From the NCBI GenBank assembly GCA_013150955.1, contig JAADJD010000027.1, forward strand, positions 1-33,521: a stretch of DNA of 33,521 nt. The letters are read 5' to 3'. The stretch comes from Calditrichota bacterium. Lineage in GTDB: Bacteria; Calditrichota; Calditrichia; RBG-13-44-9; J042. Shown in pieces: positions 24,470-32,028 of this stretch. The notes under the pieces were generated by a model. That model was given only the letters and a program-made list of their open reading frames with translations. It was not told where the DNA came from and ran no database searches. A program made the position numbers and the translations under genes. The first letter of the stretch is position 1. Each line of letters starts with the position of its first letter.

Positions 24470-24980
24470 GACCTGGTGTGCGTTTGAACCGGATCGGTGA
24501 GTGGAATGGCCGATATGGAGTACCGGAGAGCGTCAGCAGGCAAGAGGAGGAGCCGGGAAGGAGGTTTACCGTTACCCGCATGGATCGGTTAATTTGATAT
24601 GTCTCAGGCGGGTGACCCGTGTGAAACTGCACTTTTGTGCGGTTGAATGGGAACGGGAGGAAAGGTATCTTGTTGTTGAATGAATCGCGTTGTCAGGGGA
24701 GGGGCCAGCCGACCAATTGTTTGGGGGACTGCATCACCCGGGATGGGTGGTGCAGTCCTCTAAAATTTGCAGCCGTAAAGCCCTTCCCGCAATCGAGAGT
24801 GAGGTGTCCCGGAACCCATTCGCCCGTAGGTGCATGGAGATCGGGTAAAAAGTGTGACCGAGACGCTGCGGATTTTATTCAAATCGCTTTTTGAAAACCC
24901 GGATCCAAACCAACATCCGGGATGGGAAGGAAAGCGAAATCCAATTATTTAATCTTTTACCCCGGAGGGGAAGCCATTTT
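24470..24980 (+). other. Non-coding stretch with strong hairpins, possible structured RNA
   Basis: No convincing gene is present. Three inverted repeats stand out. CGGGT-G-ACCCG lies near 24609-24619. AACTGCAC/GTGCGGTT with a TTTT loop is at 24625-24644. A 14-bp stem, GGACTGCATCACCC with GGGTGGTGCAGTCC (one G-T), is at 24726-24758. None is followed by a T-run, so they do not look like ordinary terminators. I cannot match the region to a known ncRNA or riboswitch. Confidence 0.35.
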
Positions 24981-25316
24981 ATGGATGAACCAATGAATCG
25001 AACCGTATCGCCATTGCCCTTCCCGATTCCCCGTGATGGGAAGAATCTGACGCGAGTACCGGGATCTAATCTGGTGACGTTTCAGACGGGAATGGAAATG
25101 TCCCATATAGCGGATTTTTACCGGCAGGAGTTTGCCGAATGGGGATTCCAGGAGCGAACGGATCTTAATGCCGAGCGGCTGGATTTTCTCCGCCTGGTGT
25201 TCGAGAACCTGCAGGATGGTTCCATGGTGGTGGTTCAGATCATGAATTTAAAATACACCATGAGCATTGATATGCGGTATGTGAATATTTATCAGGAGCA
25301 TCAGCGTATTTGCTAA
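24981..25316 (+). CDS. Small conserved-looking cytosolic protein, function unknown
   Basis: 111 aa. The ATG at 24981 follows GGAGGGG at 10 nt; an in-frame upstream extension has no support. The protein begins with a Pro-rich segment (PLPFPIPRDGKNLTRVPGSNLVTFQT). It continues with 'MEMSHIADFYRQEFAEWGF', then a beta-rich part (LVFENLQDGSMVVVQIM). The pattern 'f.t.m....v..FYr..l...Gw.e' followed by strands recurs in small bacterial domains, often in lipoproteins, of no assigned function. There is no signal peptide or metal motif. It is convergent with the HIRAN protein gene 66 nt away. Confidence 0.65.
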   Translation: MDEPMNRTVSPLPFPIPRDGKNLTRVPGSNLVTFQTGMEMSHIADFYRQEFAEWGFQERTDLNAERLDFLRLVFENLQDGSMVVVQIMNLKYTMSIDMRYVNIYQEHQRIC

Positions 25317-25382
25317 TCCCTGTATTCAGCCGTTCTTTCACTGTTAACCATCTTTAGAATCGAGCCAGGGGGCTGGCTGCCG

Positions 25383-25787
25383 TTATTGCTGCAACAGCCA
25401 GACCCGTATCTGCACCTGCTGCCAGGGGGGTGCTTCCGGCTGAATACCGGCGATGCGTCCAACCAGCGGCACCCCGTTTTGCAGCAACCGACTGATGTGA
25501 CGATTGTCGCTACGGGGCACGTAACCAATCTGTCGGCCCCGATAAAGAATTTTGACCGCAAATTCGTCGTGCGGATTGGTGGGTTCCACTTCAAGGGAGA
25601 TCCGTTCTCCGACCTTCATCAGGGGTAGCAATGCCGGCCCCCTGTAATATTGAAATCCCGCAATGCTGAACTGATTCATCAAAACTCCCCGTTCGGGATG
25701 TTCCTTTGCGGTCAATTCCCGAAATCCCAGCAGGCCCAATAATGGCAGGGCCAGAATTTGTTGTAGAAATTTCCGTCGCGATAGCAT
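25383..25787 (-). CDS. HIRAN-domain protein with a Tat-like signal
   Basis: 134 aa; AGGAGGG lies 5 nt before the ATG. The N-terminus has a twin-arginine motif (SRRKFLQQ, residues 3-10) and a hydrophobic stretch (ILALPLLGLLGF), ending near TAKE. From about residue 42 it is a HIRAN domain: AGFQYYRGPAL, then LEVEPTNPHDEFAVKI, then IGYVPRSDN and a final strand. HIRAN domains are known as DNA-end-binding modules of HLTF-type helicases, but free-standing bacterial forms exist whose role is unclear. An exported one would not be acting on chromosomal DNA. It stands alone, followed by a small convergent gene and preceded by repeat copy E. Confidence 0.82.
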   Translation of the reverse strand: MLSRRKFLQQILALPLLGLLGFRELTAKEHPERGVLMNQFSIAGFQYYRGPALLPLMKVGERISLEVEPTNPHDEFAVKILYRGRQIGYVPRSDNRHISRLLQNGVPLVGRIAGIQPEAPPWQQVQIRVWLLQQ

Positions 25788-25827
25788 CTTATCCCTCCTG
25801 GTTTTTCGCTGAATGTGTTATTCGGAA

Positions 25828-25981
25828 AACCGGTTAAACCCACGAATGAAACCAGAAAATATCTGCAAAATCGCGGATAAACCCCGGGACACATTTTCAT
25901 CCAGACATCATCCAATGGGTTTTATTATTTTATTCGTTTTTATTCGTGTCATTCGTAGGGCGATTGCATAATCCGGGTTAA
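25828..25981 (+). repeat. Interspersed repeat family, copy E (short left arm)
   Basis: The left arm is shortened: AACCCACGAATGAAACC at 25837-25853, lacking the second CGAAT half. Core TTTTCATCCAGA is at 25894-25905. Right arm TTATTCGTGTCATTCGTAGGG is at 25939-25960, followed by the outer terminus GATTGCATAATCCGGGTTA. It is the only copy that sits between divergent genes, about 40 bp upstream of the HIRAN gene start. Confidence 0.85.
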
Positions 25982-26395
25982 ACGCGCCATCCAGAAGCCG
26001 GTTTTTCAGATGGCATCCGAACGGAAGAGCGAATCGAACCACAACACCTGAATATCAGGATGCGCTTCTGTGGAACAACAATGTTTCTCCGGGCTATTCC
26101 CGAATCTTGAAAGAACCCGGGTTAATCATGTGGCTGTTCGCATCCGTTCGAGAAAAAGATCCGCATCGAAGAAGATTCACTTTCGCCCTGTTTCAGAGAA
26201 AATCCGTCCGTAAATTGATCGTTCATAAAAAGTACTTTTTATTAGATGCTCCGGAGTAAATGTTCCCGGAAAAAATATTCTGTGAAACGCCGGTTGTTCT
26301 AAGGAATCTAATCATGCGGCAGTGGATCGGGTACCCGGAAGTGAATTTATCTGGGTTTGTTGTGGAATTGCGGGCAATGAGGAAGGATTGGGGTT
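25982..26395. other. Intergenic region upstream of the flippase gene
   Basis: 414 bp with no convincing gene. A 43-codon basic frame (26128-26259) lacks a ribosome site and family resemblance. Small inverted repeats (GCCATC/GATGGC near 25987-26016; CCTGA/TCAGG near 26048-26060) are present. The last bases hold the AGGAAGG ribosome site of the next gene. Confidence 0.35.
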
Positions 26396-27727
26396 GTGGA
26401 AACGCGTCTATCATTTAAACGCATCTTGAAATTGTGGTTGCCGCTGGCTTCCACCTGGCTCATGATGGCGTTCGAAGGGCCATTTCTTTCGGCGGTGATT
26501 GCCCGATTGCCCGACGAAACGTTTAATCTGGCCGCTTACGGGGTGGCCTTCTCCTTTGCCCTCATTATCGAGGCGCCCATCATCATGATGCTCAGTGCTG
26601 CCACCGCTCTGGTCAGGGATGTACCCAGTTATCGAAAATTGCGCAACTTTACGTTTTTTCTGAATGGGGCATTGACCCTGGTGCTGGTTTTGTTGTTGAT
26701 CCCACCGGTATTCCATCGGGTAATGATTGACTGGATCCAGTTGCCGGCGGAAGTGGCCCGATTGACCCGGTGGGCGCTGTGGATTTTGTTGCCCTGGCCA
26801 GGAGCCATTGGTTACCGACGATTTTTTCAGGGAATTTTGATCCGGTTTAACCAGACCGGTAAGGTGGCACTGGGAACGCTCCTGCGATTGGGAACGGTGA
26901 TCACGGTCGCCTTGTCTCTGGCTTATTGGGGAAGCCTGCCCGGGGTGGTGGTTGGCGCCGCGGCACTTTCCGCGGGGGTAGTCGTGGAAGCCCTGGCCGG
27001 CCGCTGGATGGCCCAATCCATTATCCGATCTCTGTTTCGAGCCCCATCCCCGGACATTCCTTCCGATACCGGTAAATTAACCTACCGAAGCATTGCGGCC
27101 TTTTATTATCCCCTGGCACTGACGGCGCTACTGGCGCTGGCGGTGCATCCCATTGCCACATTTTTTATGGGGCGAAGCCGCCTGCCGGTGGAGTCCCTGG
27201 CCGTTCTTCCGGTCATGAATGCCCTGATTTTCATTTTCCGCAGTGTGGGATTGTCTTTTCAGGAAGTGGTCATTGCCCTGCTGGAAGAAAATCGCCGCTA
27301 TTATCCGACCATACGAAAATTTAGTTACCTTCTGGGTGGAGCATTGTTGACCGCCCTGGGACTGCTGGCCTTTACTCCCCTGCTGGATGTCTGGTATCAG
27401 ACCATCTCCGGGCTGAACCCCACACTCAGCCAGCTGGCAAAAATCCCGACCCGGATCATGGTCTGGATGCCGGTGTTGACCCTGTGGATTTCCTTTCAAC
27501 GGGCGGTTCTGGTGGTGACCCGGAAAACCCAGCCCATTACCCTGGCCAGCGTGCTGGAGGTTGGGGGGATTTCGCTGATTTTGTGGGTAACTATTTATCA
27601 CCTGGATTTTGTGGGGGTGGTTGCCGCAGCCCTGGCCTTCGTTCTGGGACGTTTGCTGGCCAATGGCTGGCTGTTTTTCCCGGTCTGGAAGGAAAGTCGT
27701 CGCTTTGGGGGCAATGCCATTTTGTAA
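26396..27727 (+). CDS. MATE/ANKH-like polytopic membrane transporter
   Basis: 443 aa, GTG start 9 nt after AGGAAGG. About 12 hydrophobic helices fall in two related halves. Each half opens with a 'PLA.T.L' segment (LWLPLASTWLMMA at about 13; FYYPLALTALLALA at about 232). This is followed by a loop with an 'ARLP' or 'SRLP' motif and then an R or Q-x-V helix, the pseudo-twofold plan of MATE-superfamily exporters. The closest resemblance I can name is the bacterial ANKH-like (progressive ankylosis) branch, because of the loop wording in the first half; drug or lipid flippases are alternatives. The substrate is unknown. It is monocistronic, with repeat copies on both sides. Confidence 0.75.
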   Translation: METRLSFKRILKLWLPLASTWLMMAFEGPFLSAVIARLPDETFNLAAYGVAFSFALIIEAPIIMMLSAATALVRDVPSYRKLRNFTFFLNGALTLVLVLLLIPPVFHRVMIDWIQLPAEVARLTRWALWILLPWPGAIGYRRFFQGILIRFNQTGKVALGTLLRLGTVITVALSLAYWGSLPGVVVGAAALSAGVVVEALAGRWMAQSIIRSLFRAPSPDIPSDTGKLTYRSIAAFYYPLALTALLALAVHPIATFFMGRSRLPVESLAVLPVMNALIFIFRSVGLSFQEVVIALLEENRRYYPTIRKFSYLLGGALLTALGLLAFTPLLDVWYQTISGLNPTLSQLAKIPTRIMVWMPVLTLWISFQRAVLVVTRKTQPITLASVLEVGGISLILWVTIYHLDFVGVVAAALAFVLGRLLANGWLFFPVWKESRRFGGNAIL

Positions 27728-27812
27728 ACCGTTTGCAGGAAATCGGGATCTGTTTCAGAGACATTGGTAACCGCATGCATCATCCGGATTGAAAATGCCG
27801 CCCAATATTTAT

Positions 27813-27987
27813 CCCGGATTATGGATTCGCCTACGAATGACACGAATTGAACGAATAAAAATAATTTGGTGATATCTGGATGAAAATGTGTTCCAGGGTT
27901 TATTCACGATCTTGTGGATATGTCTTGGTTTCATTCGCGTGATTCGCGGTTTAATGAATTATTTGGTTTAACGCATGATTTGGGTTT
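27813..27987 (-). repeat. Interspersed repeat family, copy F (inverted)
   Basis: Reverse orientation. The outer terminus CCCGGATTATGGATTCGCC is at 27813-27831, directly followed by the arm TACGAATGACACGAATTGAA. Core (TCTGGATGAAAA on +) is at 27875-27886. The arm TTTCATTCGCGTGATTCGCGG is at 27929-27949. The distal terminus (GCATGATTTGGGTTT) ends near 27987 after a small insertion. It lies between the flippase and the NtrC-like gene. Confidence 0.85.
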
Positions 27988-28359
27988 GTTGCATCCTTGG
28001 ATTCGTCTGGCAAGTCCCTTTTTCCTGCCAATCAGATGTTCTGAACCCGGCGGGATTGAGGATACCGGCCTGGGCAGCAGCAGGTAGGAAGGCGCGTCCT
28101 GCTGGCATAAAATTTGGACAGTTTTATGGTGCTGGATGTGGAGCTGGAGACAATCTTTCCTGCGGGACAGTGGGAGAAGAAAGCCAGAAAAAGCGATTTA
28201 CCTGTTCCCGAACGGAAGAAGTAGGGATTATCGATTGAAAGCGGGGTTCTGTGGTGGTGAGTGTTGGGAATCGATATCGGGATGTCGGGAGCCACCTGTG
28301 TCAATTTTGCAACAATCCGGTGAATGATGTTGCCGATTGGAAACAGGGGAGTGGAACCC
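27988..28359. other. Intergenic region upstream of the NtrC-like regulator gene
   Basis: 372 bp without a convincing gene. A 32-codon frame near 28126-28224 has no ribosome site. GGGGAGTGG just before 28360 is the regulator's ribosome site. A partial match to a -24/-12 promoter (28103-28118) was considered and not accepted. Confidence 0.35.
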
Positions 28360-29727
28360 ATGAATCGAATCCTGGCCGTTAGTGAAGATGAAGAATTTTT
28401 GATGGCCCTGACCAACCGGCTCCAAGATCCTTTATTTCAGGTGGAAACGCTTGCGGATCCGCTGGCGGCGGAGACCGCCTGCCGAAAGAAATCGTACGAT
28501 TGCGTGTTTATTGATCTGGAAATGACGGCCAGGGAAAGGCTGGCGCTGGTGCAAAAACTACTGACCCTTCAACCCGGCGTTCCGGTAATCGTGACGGCCA
28601 CCCGGAATACTCTGCCGGCCGCAATGGAAGCCATAAACATCGGTGCATTTGATTTCGTTGAGAAGCCCGTCCCCGCGGAACGATTGCGGATCTCCCTGCA
28701 ACATGCAGTGGAATGGAAACACTGGCAGGAGGAAAAACGGAATCTACTGGTGCAACTGGAAGAAACGTATCTCATGATTGGGGTGAGTGATGGCATGCGT
28801 CAGGTGTTTGAGGCCATTCAGCGGGTGGCGCCCTCCAGGGCTCGTGTGCTGGTGCTGGGGGAAAGCGGGACGGGCAAGGAGCTGGTGGCACGGGCCATTC
28901 ATCATCAGAGTCCCCGGAATGGTAAACCATTCGTGAAAGTAAATTGTGCCGCCATTCCAGCGGAGGTACTGGAACGCAAACTTTTTGGGTTTCCCGGGAA
29001 CGGGTTGATGGCCGCAGCGGGGAATTCCAGCGGGAAAGTGCTGGCAGCCAACGGCGGCACGCTCTTCCTGGACGAAATTGCCGACCTCGATTTCCGGTTG
29101 CAGGCGCAATTGCTACGGGTGCTGGAACGGGAAGCCGTTGAAAGCCCGGGAGATCATCTGCCCCATCCGGTGGATGTGCGCATCATTGCCGCTACCAACA
29201 AGAATCTGGAACGGCGGGTGGCTGCCGGGAGGTTTCGGGAAGACCTGTACCATCGGCTCAATGTGGTTCAGATTTATGTGCCACCCCTTCGCGAACGTGT
29301 GGAGGACATTATTCCGCTGGCCAATTATTTCTTACAACATTTTGCCGAGATGTTCAACAAACCGTTGACCGGTTTTACCCCCGGCGCCCTGCGTCTATTA
29401 ACCGAGCATGAGTGGCCAGGAAATGTGCGTCAGTTGAAAAGGGTCATCGAATATGCCGCCTTTTTCGCTCAGGACGGGCTCATCCGCGAGGAGGACGTTC
29501 AAATGGCGTTTTATTCCCGAAATGGCCCGTTGATTGAATCCGACGATCCGGTGTCCCTGAAGGCAGCGCGAGATGCCTTTGAGCGGCAATTTATTTTGAC
29601 GCGGCTTCAGCGTACGGGCTGGAAGATCCAGGAAACCGCGCGGTTATTGAAAATTGACCGATCGGCACTATTTAAGAAAATGCGCAAGCTCGGGATCGTC
29701 CGCCAGTCTCACTCCGGGCCAAAATAA
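28360..29727 (+). CDS. NtrC-architecture response regulator with a replaced GAFTGA loop
   Basis: 455 aa. The ATG at 28360 is favoured by GGGGAGTGG upstream. Receiver domain 1-120 has Asp52 (VFIDLEM), Thr in TATRN and Lys102 (FVEKPV). AAA+ domain about 136-370 has Walker A GESGTGKE (167-174), Walker B GGTLFLDEI (232-240), sensor I ATNKNL, REDLYHRLNV and GNVRQL. The Fis-type HTH is at the end (IQETARLLKIDRSALFKKMRKLGI). In the column where sigma-54 activators have GAFTGA, this protein has NGLMAA (about 214-219) with no length change. The loop that contacts sigma-54 is therefore lost while the ATPase looks intact. It probably works with sigma-70, like TyrR or R. capsulatus NtrC. No partner kinase gene is adjacent. 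Confidence 0.93.
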   Translation: MNRILAVSEDEEFLMALTNRLQDPLFQVETLADPLAAETACRKKSYDCVFIDLEMTARERLALVQKLLTLQPGVPVIVTATRNTLPAAMEAINIGAFDFVEKPVPAERLRISLQHAVEWKHWQEEKRNLLVQLEETYLMIGVSDGMRQVFEAIQRVAPSRARVLVLGESGTGKELVARAIHHQSPRNGKPFVKVNCAAIPAEVLERKLFGFPGNGLMAAAGNSSGKVLAANGGTLFLDEIADLDFRLQAQLLRVLEREAVESPGDHLPHPVDVRIIAATNKNLERRVAAGRFREDLYHRLNVVQIYVPPLRERVEDIIPLANYFLQHFAEMFNKPLTGFTPGALRLLTEHEWPGNVRQLKRVIEYAAFFAQDGLIREEDVQMAFYSRNGPLIESDDPVSLKAARDAFERQFILTRLQRTGWKIQETARLLKIDRSALFKKMRKLGIVRQSHSGPK

Positions 29728-29817
29728 ATCGTCTGCCCAATGGGTTCCAGTTCCATCGACCCAATTAAGTTGGGATACCCAAAATTAAGCAATCGTTTTA
29801 GCCGAAATCATGCTTTG

Positions 29818-29975
29818 ACCCAGATAATGCATGAAACCACGAATCACACGAATGAAAACAAAAAGTGTCTACAAAATCGCGAATCAATCCTGAAACACAT
29901 TTTCATCCAGATATCATCAAAATATTCTTATTCGTTTAATCCGTGTCATTCGTAGGCAAATGCCCAATCCGGGTT
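29818..29975 (+). repeat. Interspersed repeat family, copy G (most complete ends)
   Basis: Left outer end ACCCAGATAATGCAT is at 29818-29832. Left arm GAAACCACGAATCACACGAA is at 29832-29851. Core TTTTCATCCAGA is at 29900-29911. Right arm TTTAATCCGTGTCATTCGTAGG is at 29935-29956, and the right outer end GCCCAATCCGGGTT finishes at 29975. Left and right ends are imperfect inverted repeats of each other. It lies between the NtrC-like gene and the promoter of the next operon. Confidence 0.88.
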
Positions 29976-30092
29976 CAACGATGGTTGAGGGAAACGTTTC
30001 GACAGGGGGATGGGCTATCGGGCGGATAAAGGAGCAGGACAAACCGCACCATCCTGTGGCAGCATTCAGCCAGTGCAGGAAGTTCATCCTGG

Positions 30093-30121
30093 TTGACATT
30101 CAATGCCCCAGCGGTTATATT
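30093..30121 (+). promoter_or_regulatory. Near-consensus sigma-70 promoter of the TPR/binding-protein-satD operon
   Basis: TTGACA (30093-30098), a 17-bp spacer and TATATT (30116-30121). Transcription from about 30128 would leave a leader of about 44 nt before the AGAGGAGG ribosome site at 30159-30166. Confidence 0.72.
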
Positions 30122-30171
30122 TTCCAGTTGATAATCGGATTCGAAAGAACATTTCGGTAGAGGAGGTTACC

Positions 30172-32016
30172 TTGAGAAAATCACCCATGCGGTTCACCCT
30201 GTTGTGGATTTTTATTTTTACATCCATTGCCTTTACCCAACCATCCGAAGATGCCCTGTTTCAACAGGGATTGTCTGCGTATCAGAAAAAGGATTATGCC
30301 AGAGCACAAACCCTGTTTTTTAAGCAGCTTCAATCCTTTCCACGAGGCCGTCTGGTGACCGCGGGCAAGCTGATGCTGGCAAAAAGTTATTACAAATTGG
30401 GGGATTACAATGCGGTGACCATTCTGTGCCGGGATTTCTTCAAACGCTATCCCGAAAGTCAGTACCTGGACGATATGCACCATTTATTGGGCAATACCCA
30501 CTTCCGGCAGGGGAAGTACGTACCCGCCATCGAGGAATGGTTCTGGGTCGTGGAAAATGGCACCGATGTACGGTTGAAAAAAATTGCTGCTCGATACATT
30601 TATCAGACGGCCAGTCGTTATCTGAGTGAGCCGGAATTGCAAACCCTGCAGCGGCGGTATCGCTCGGGCGTGTTGAATGGATTGTTAACGCTGCTGGAAG
30701 CCCGTCAGCTGCTGGAACAGGGACGGCGCGATCGGGCCGTGGAATTGCTGAACAAGTTCCTGCAGGAACAGCCCAATCATATATATGCGGATCAGGCCCG
30801 GCTGTTGTTGCAGTTTCAACAGAAACCGGTATCGGGGAATCCCACCATCGTTTACCTGAAGTCCATCTTCCCGGACGAAGAACCCGTTAGCGAAGCCATT
30901 GAGCTGGGGATGCGCTATGCGCTGCAGGAGTTTAAAGAACGCAAGAAAGCCGGAGGGGTGGATTTCGTGTCCATCCCGGTTGGCGAAAGTGTATTGAACA
31001 CCTTACAGGCTGCTCAACAGGGCGTCAGCAATAATAACACCCTGGCCCTGGTAGGGCCACTGGATACCGATCAGTGTGCTGCGGTGGCGCTGTTTTCTCA
31101 CTATGAGCAGATTCCATATGTCGTTCCTACCAGTGCGGCGGTGGGTTTCACCGAAATTAGCGAGTTTGCCTTCCAGTTGAATCCCGATGCCGAGACCAAA
31201 GGCCGGTTTCTGGGGAATTATGCCACCCGGGAGATGGGACTGAAAACCCTGGCAATTCTGGCGCCCGTCAGCGAGTACGGAGAAAGTTTTGTGCACAGTT
31301 TTATTGAGGCAGTTCAGGCCAACCAGGCCGAAGTGGTGACCACTCAGTGGTATTACGAGGACACCCAGGATTTCACCCGCCAGTTTCGGGCCATTCGAAA
31401 AAAGGGATTTTTTGTTTTTTATCGAGATTCCATTCGGCAGGTAGATTCGACCCTCTCGGATGAGGCCATCCAGAAAGGTTTCCGGGAGTGGATGGATGAA
31501 AAATTTTCCGCCAAAAAATTTGGCGCCAAGGTGGATTCCACGCAGATCCCATCCACCGGGATAGATGGTTTGCTAATCATCACCTCTCCCGATCTGATTC
31601 CTATTATTGCCTCACAATTTGCGTTTCACAACATCCAGTGTACCCTGCTGGGTAACGAAGGGTGGAATCATCTGGAGGCGTTGCAGAAAAATAAGGACTA
31701 TCTGCCGGATCTGGTGTTCATCAGTGCGGCGTATTACGATCCACAGTCCTGGGAATATCGCCAGTTTGTGACCCGCTTCCGAAGCCGGATGAAAACCACG
31801 CCGGAACTCTTTCACATGCTGGGTTACGATCTGATGACCTGGATGCTGGAGAAATACCGGCCGGCCATCACCCGGCAGGAATTTGCCTCTCGCCTTACCA
31901 ATCCCGGGAAATACCAGGGCATTGTGGAAAACATTGAGTTTCGGGAAAAGCCCAGAATTAACAGCCATCTTTTTGTGCTGCGGTTCAAGCTGGGCCAGTT
32001 GTTGAAGGTGAAATAA
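30172..32016 (+). CDS. TPR protein fused to a type-1 periplasmic-binding fold (LpoA/LppC-like)
   Basis: 615 aa from a TTG at 30172, chosen because AGAGGAGG lies 5 nt upstream; ATG at 30187 is the alternative. A Sec signal (LLWIFIFTSIAFTQ) is followed by about five TPR units (residues 20-220: SAYQKKDYARAQTLFF, AKSYYKLGDYNAVTILC, LGNTHFRQGKYVPAIEEW and others). A Peripla_BP_6-like domain runs from about 225 to 610 (VYLKSIFPD, ALVGPLDTDQCAAVALFSHYEQIPYVVPTSAA, LAILAPVSEYGESF, GLLIITSPD). TPR plus binding fold is the layout of the penicillin-binding-protein activator LpoA and of some transporter-like receptors. No lipobox is visible and no permease gene is nearby, so a direct transporter role is less likely. 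satD follows 12 nt later. Confidence 0.85.
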   Translation: MRKSPMRFTLLWIFIFTSIAFTQPSEDALFQQGLSAYQKKDYARAQTLFFKQLQSFPRGRLVTAGKLMLAKSYYKLGDYNAVTILCRDFFKRYPESQYLDDMHHLLGNTHFRQGKYVPAIEEWFWVVENGTDVRLKKIAARYIYQTASRYLSEPELQTLQRRYRSGVLNGLLTLLEARQLLEQGRRDRAVELLNKFLQEQPNHIYADQARLLLQFQQKPVSGNPTIVYLKSIFPDEEPVSEAIELGMRYALQEFKERKKAGGVDFVSIPVGESVLNTLQAAQQGVSNNNTLALVGPLDTDQCAAVALFSHYEQIPYVVPTSAAVGFTEISEFAFQLNPDAETKGRFLGNYATREMGLKTLAILAPVSEYGESFVHSFIEAVQANQAEVVTTQWYYEDTQDFTRQFRAIRKKGFFVFYRDSIRQVDSTLSDEAIQKGFREWMDEKFSAKKFGAKVDSTQIPSTGIDGLLIITSPDLIPIIASQFAFHNIQCTLLGNEGWNHLEALQKNKDYLPDLVFISAAYYDPQSWEYRQFVTRFRSRMKTTPELFHMLGYDLMTWMLEKYRPAITRQEFASRLTNPGKYQGIVENIEFREKPRINSHLFVLRFKLGQLLKVK

Positions 32017-32028
32017 ACGGCTGCCGGG

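Noticed and set aside
26128-26259. 43-codon basic ORF upstream of the flippase
   Set aside because: No ribosome site, no hydrophobic or domain pattern, not distinguishable from chance.
28103-28118. Sigma-54 -24/-12 promoter (TGGCAT...TTGGA) upstream of the NtrC-like gene
   Set aside because: The -12 element has GG instead of the required GC and the site is about 240 bp from the start codon. It is a single weak match.
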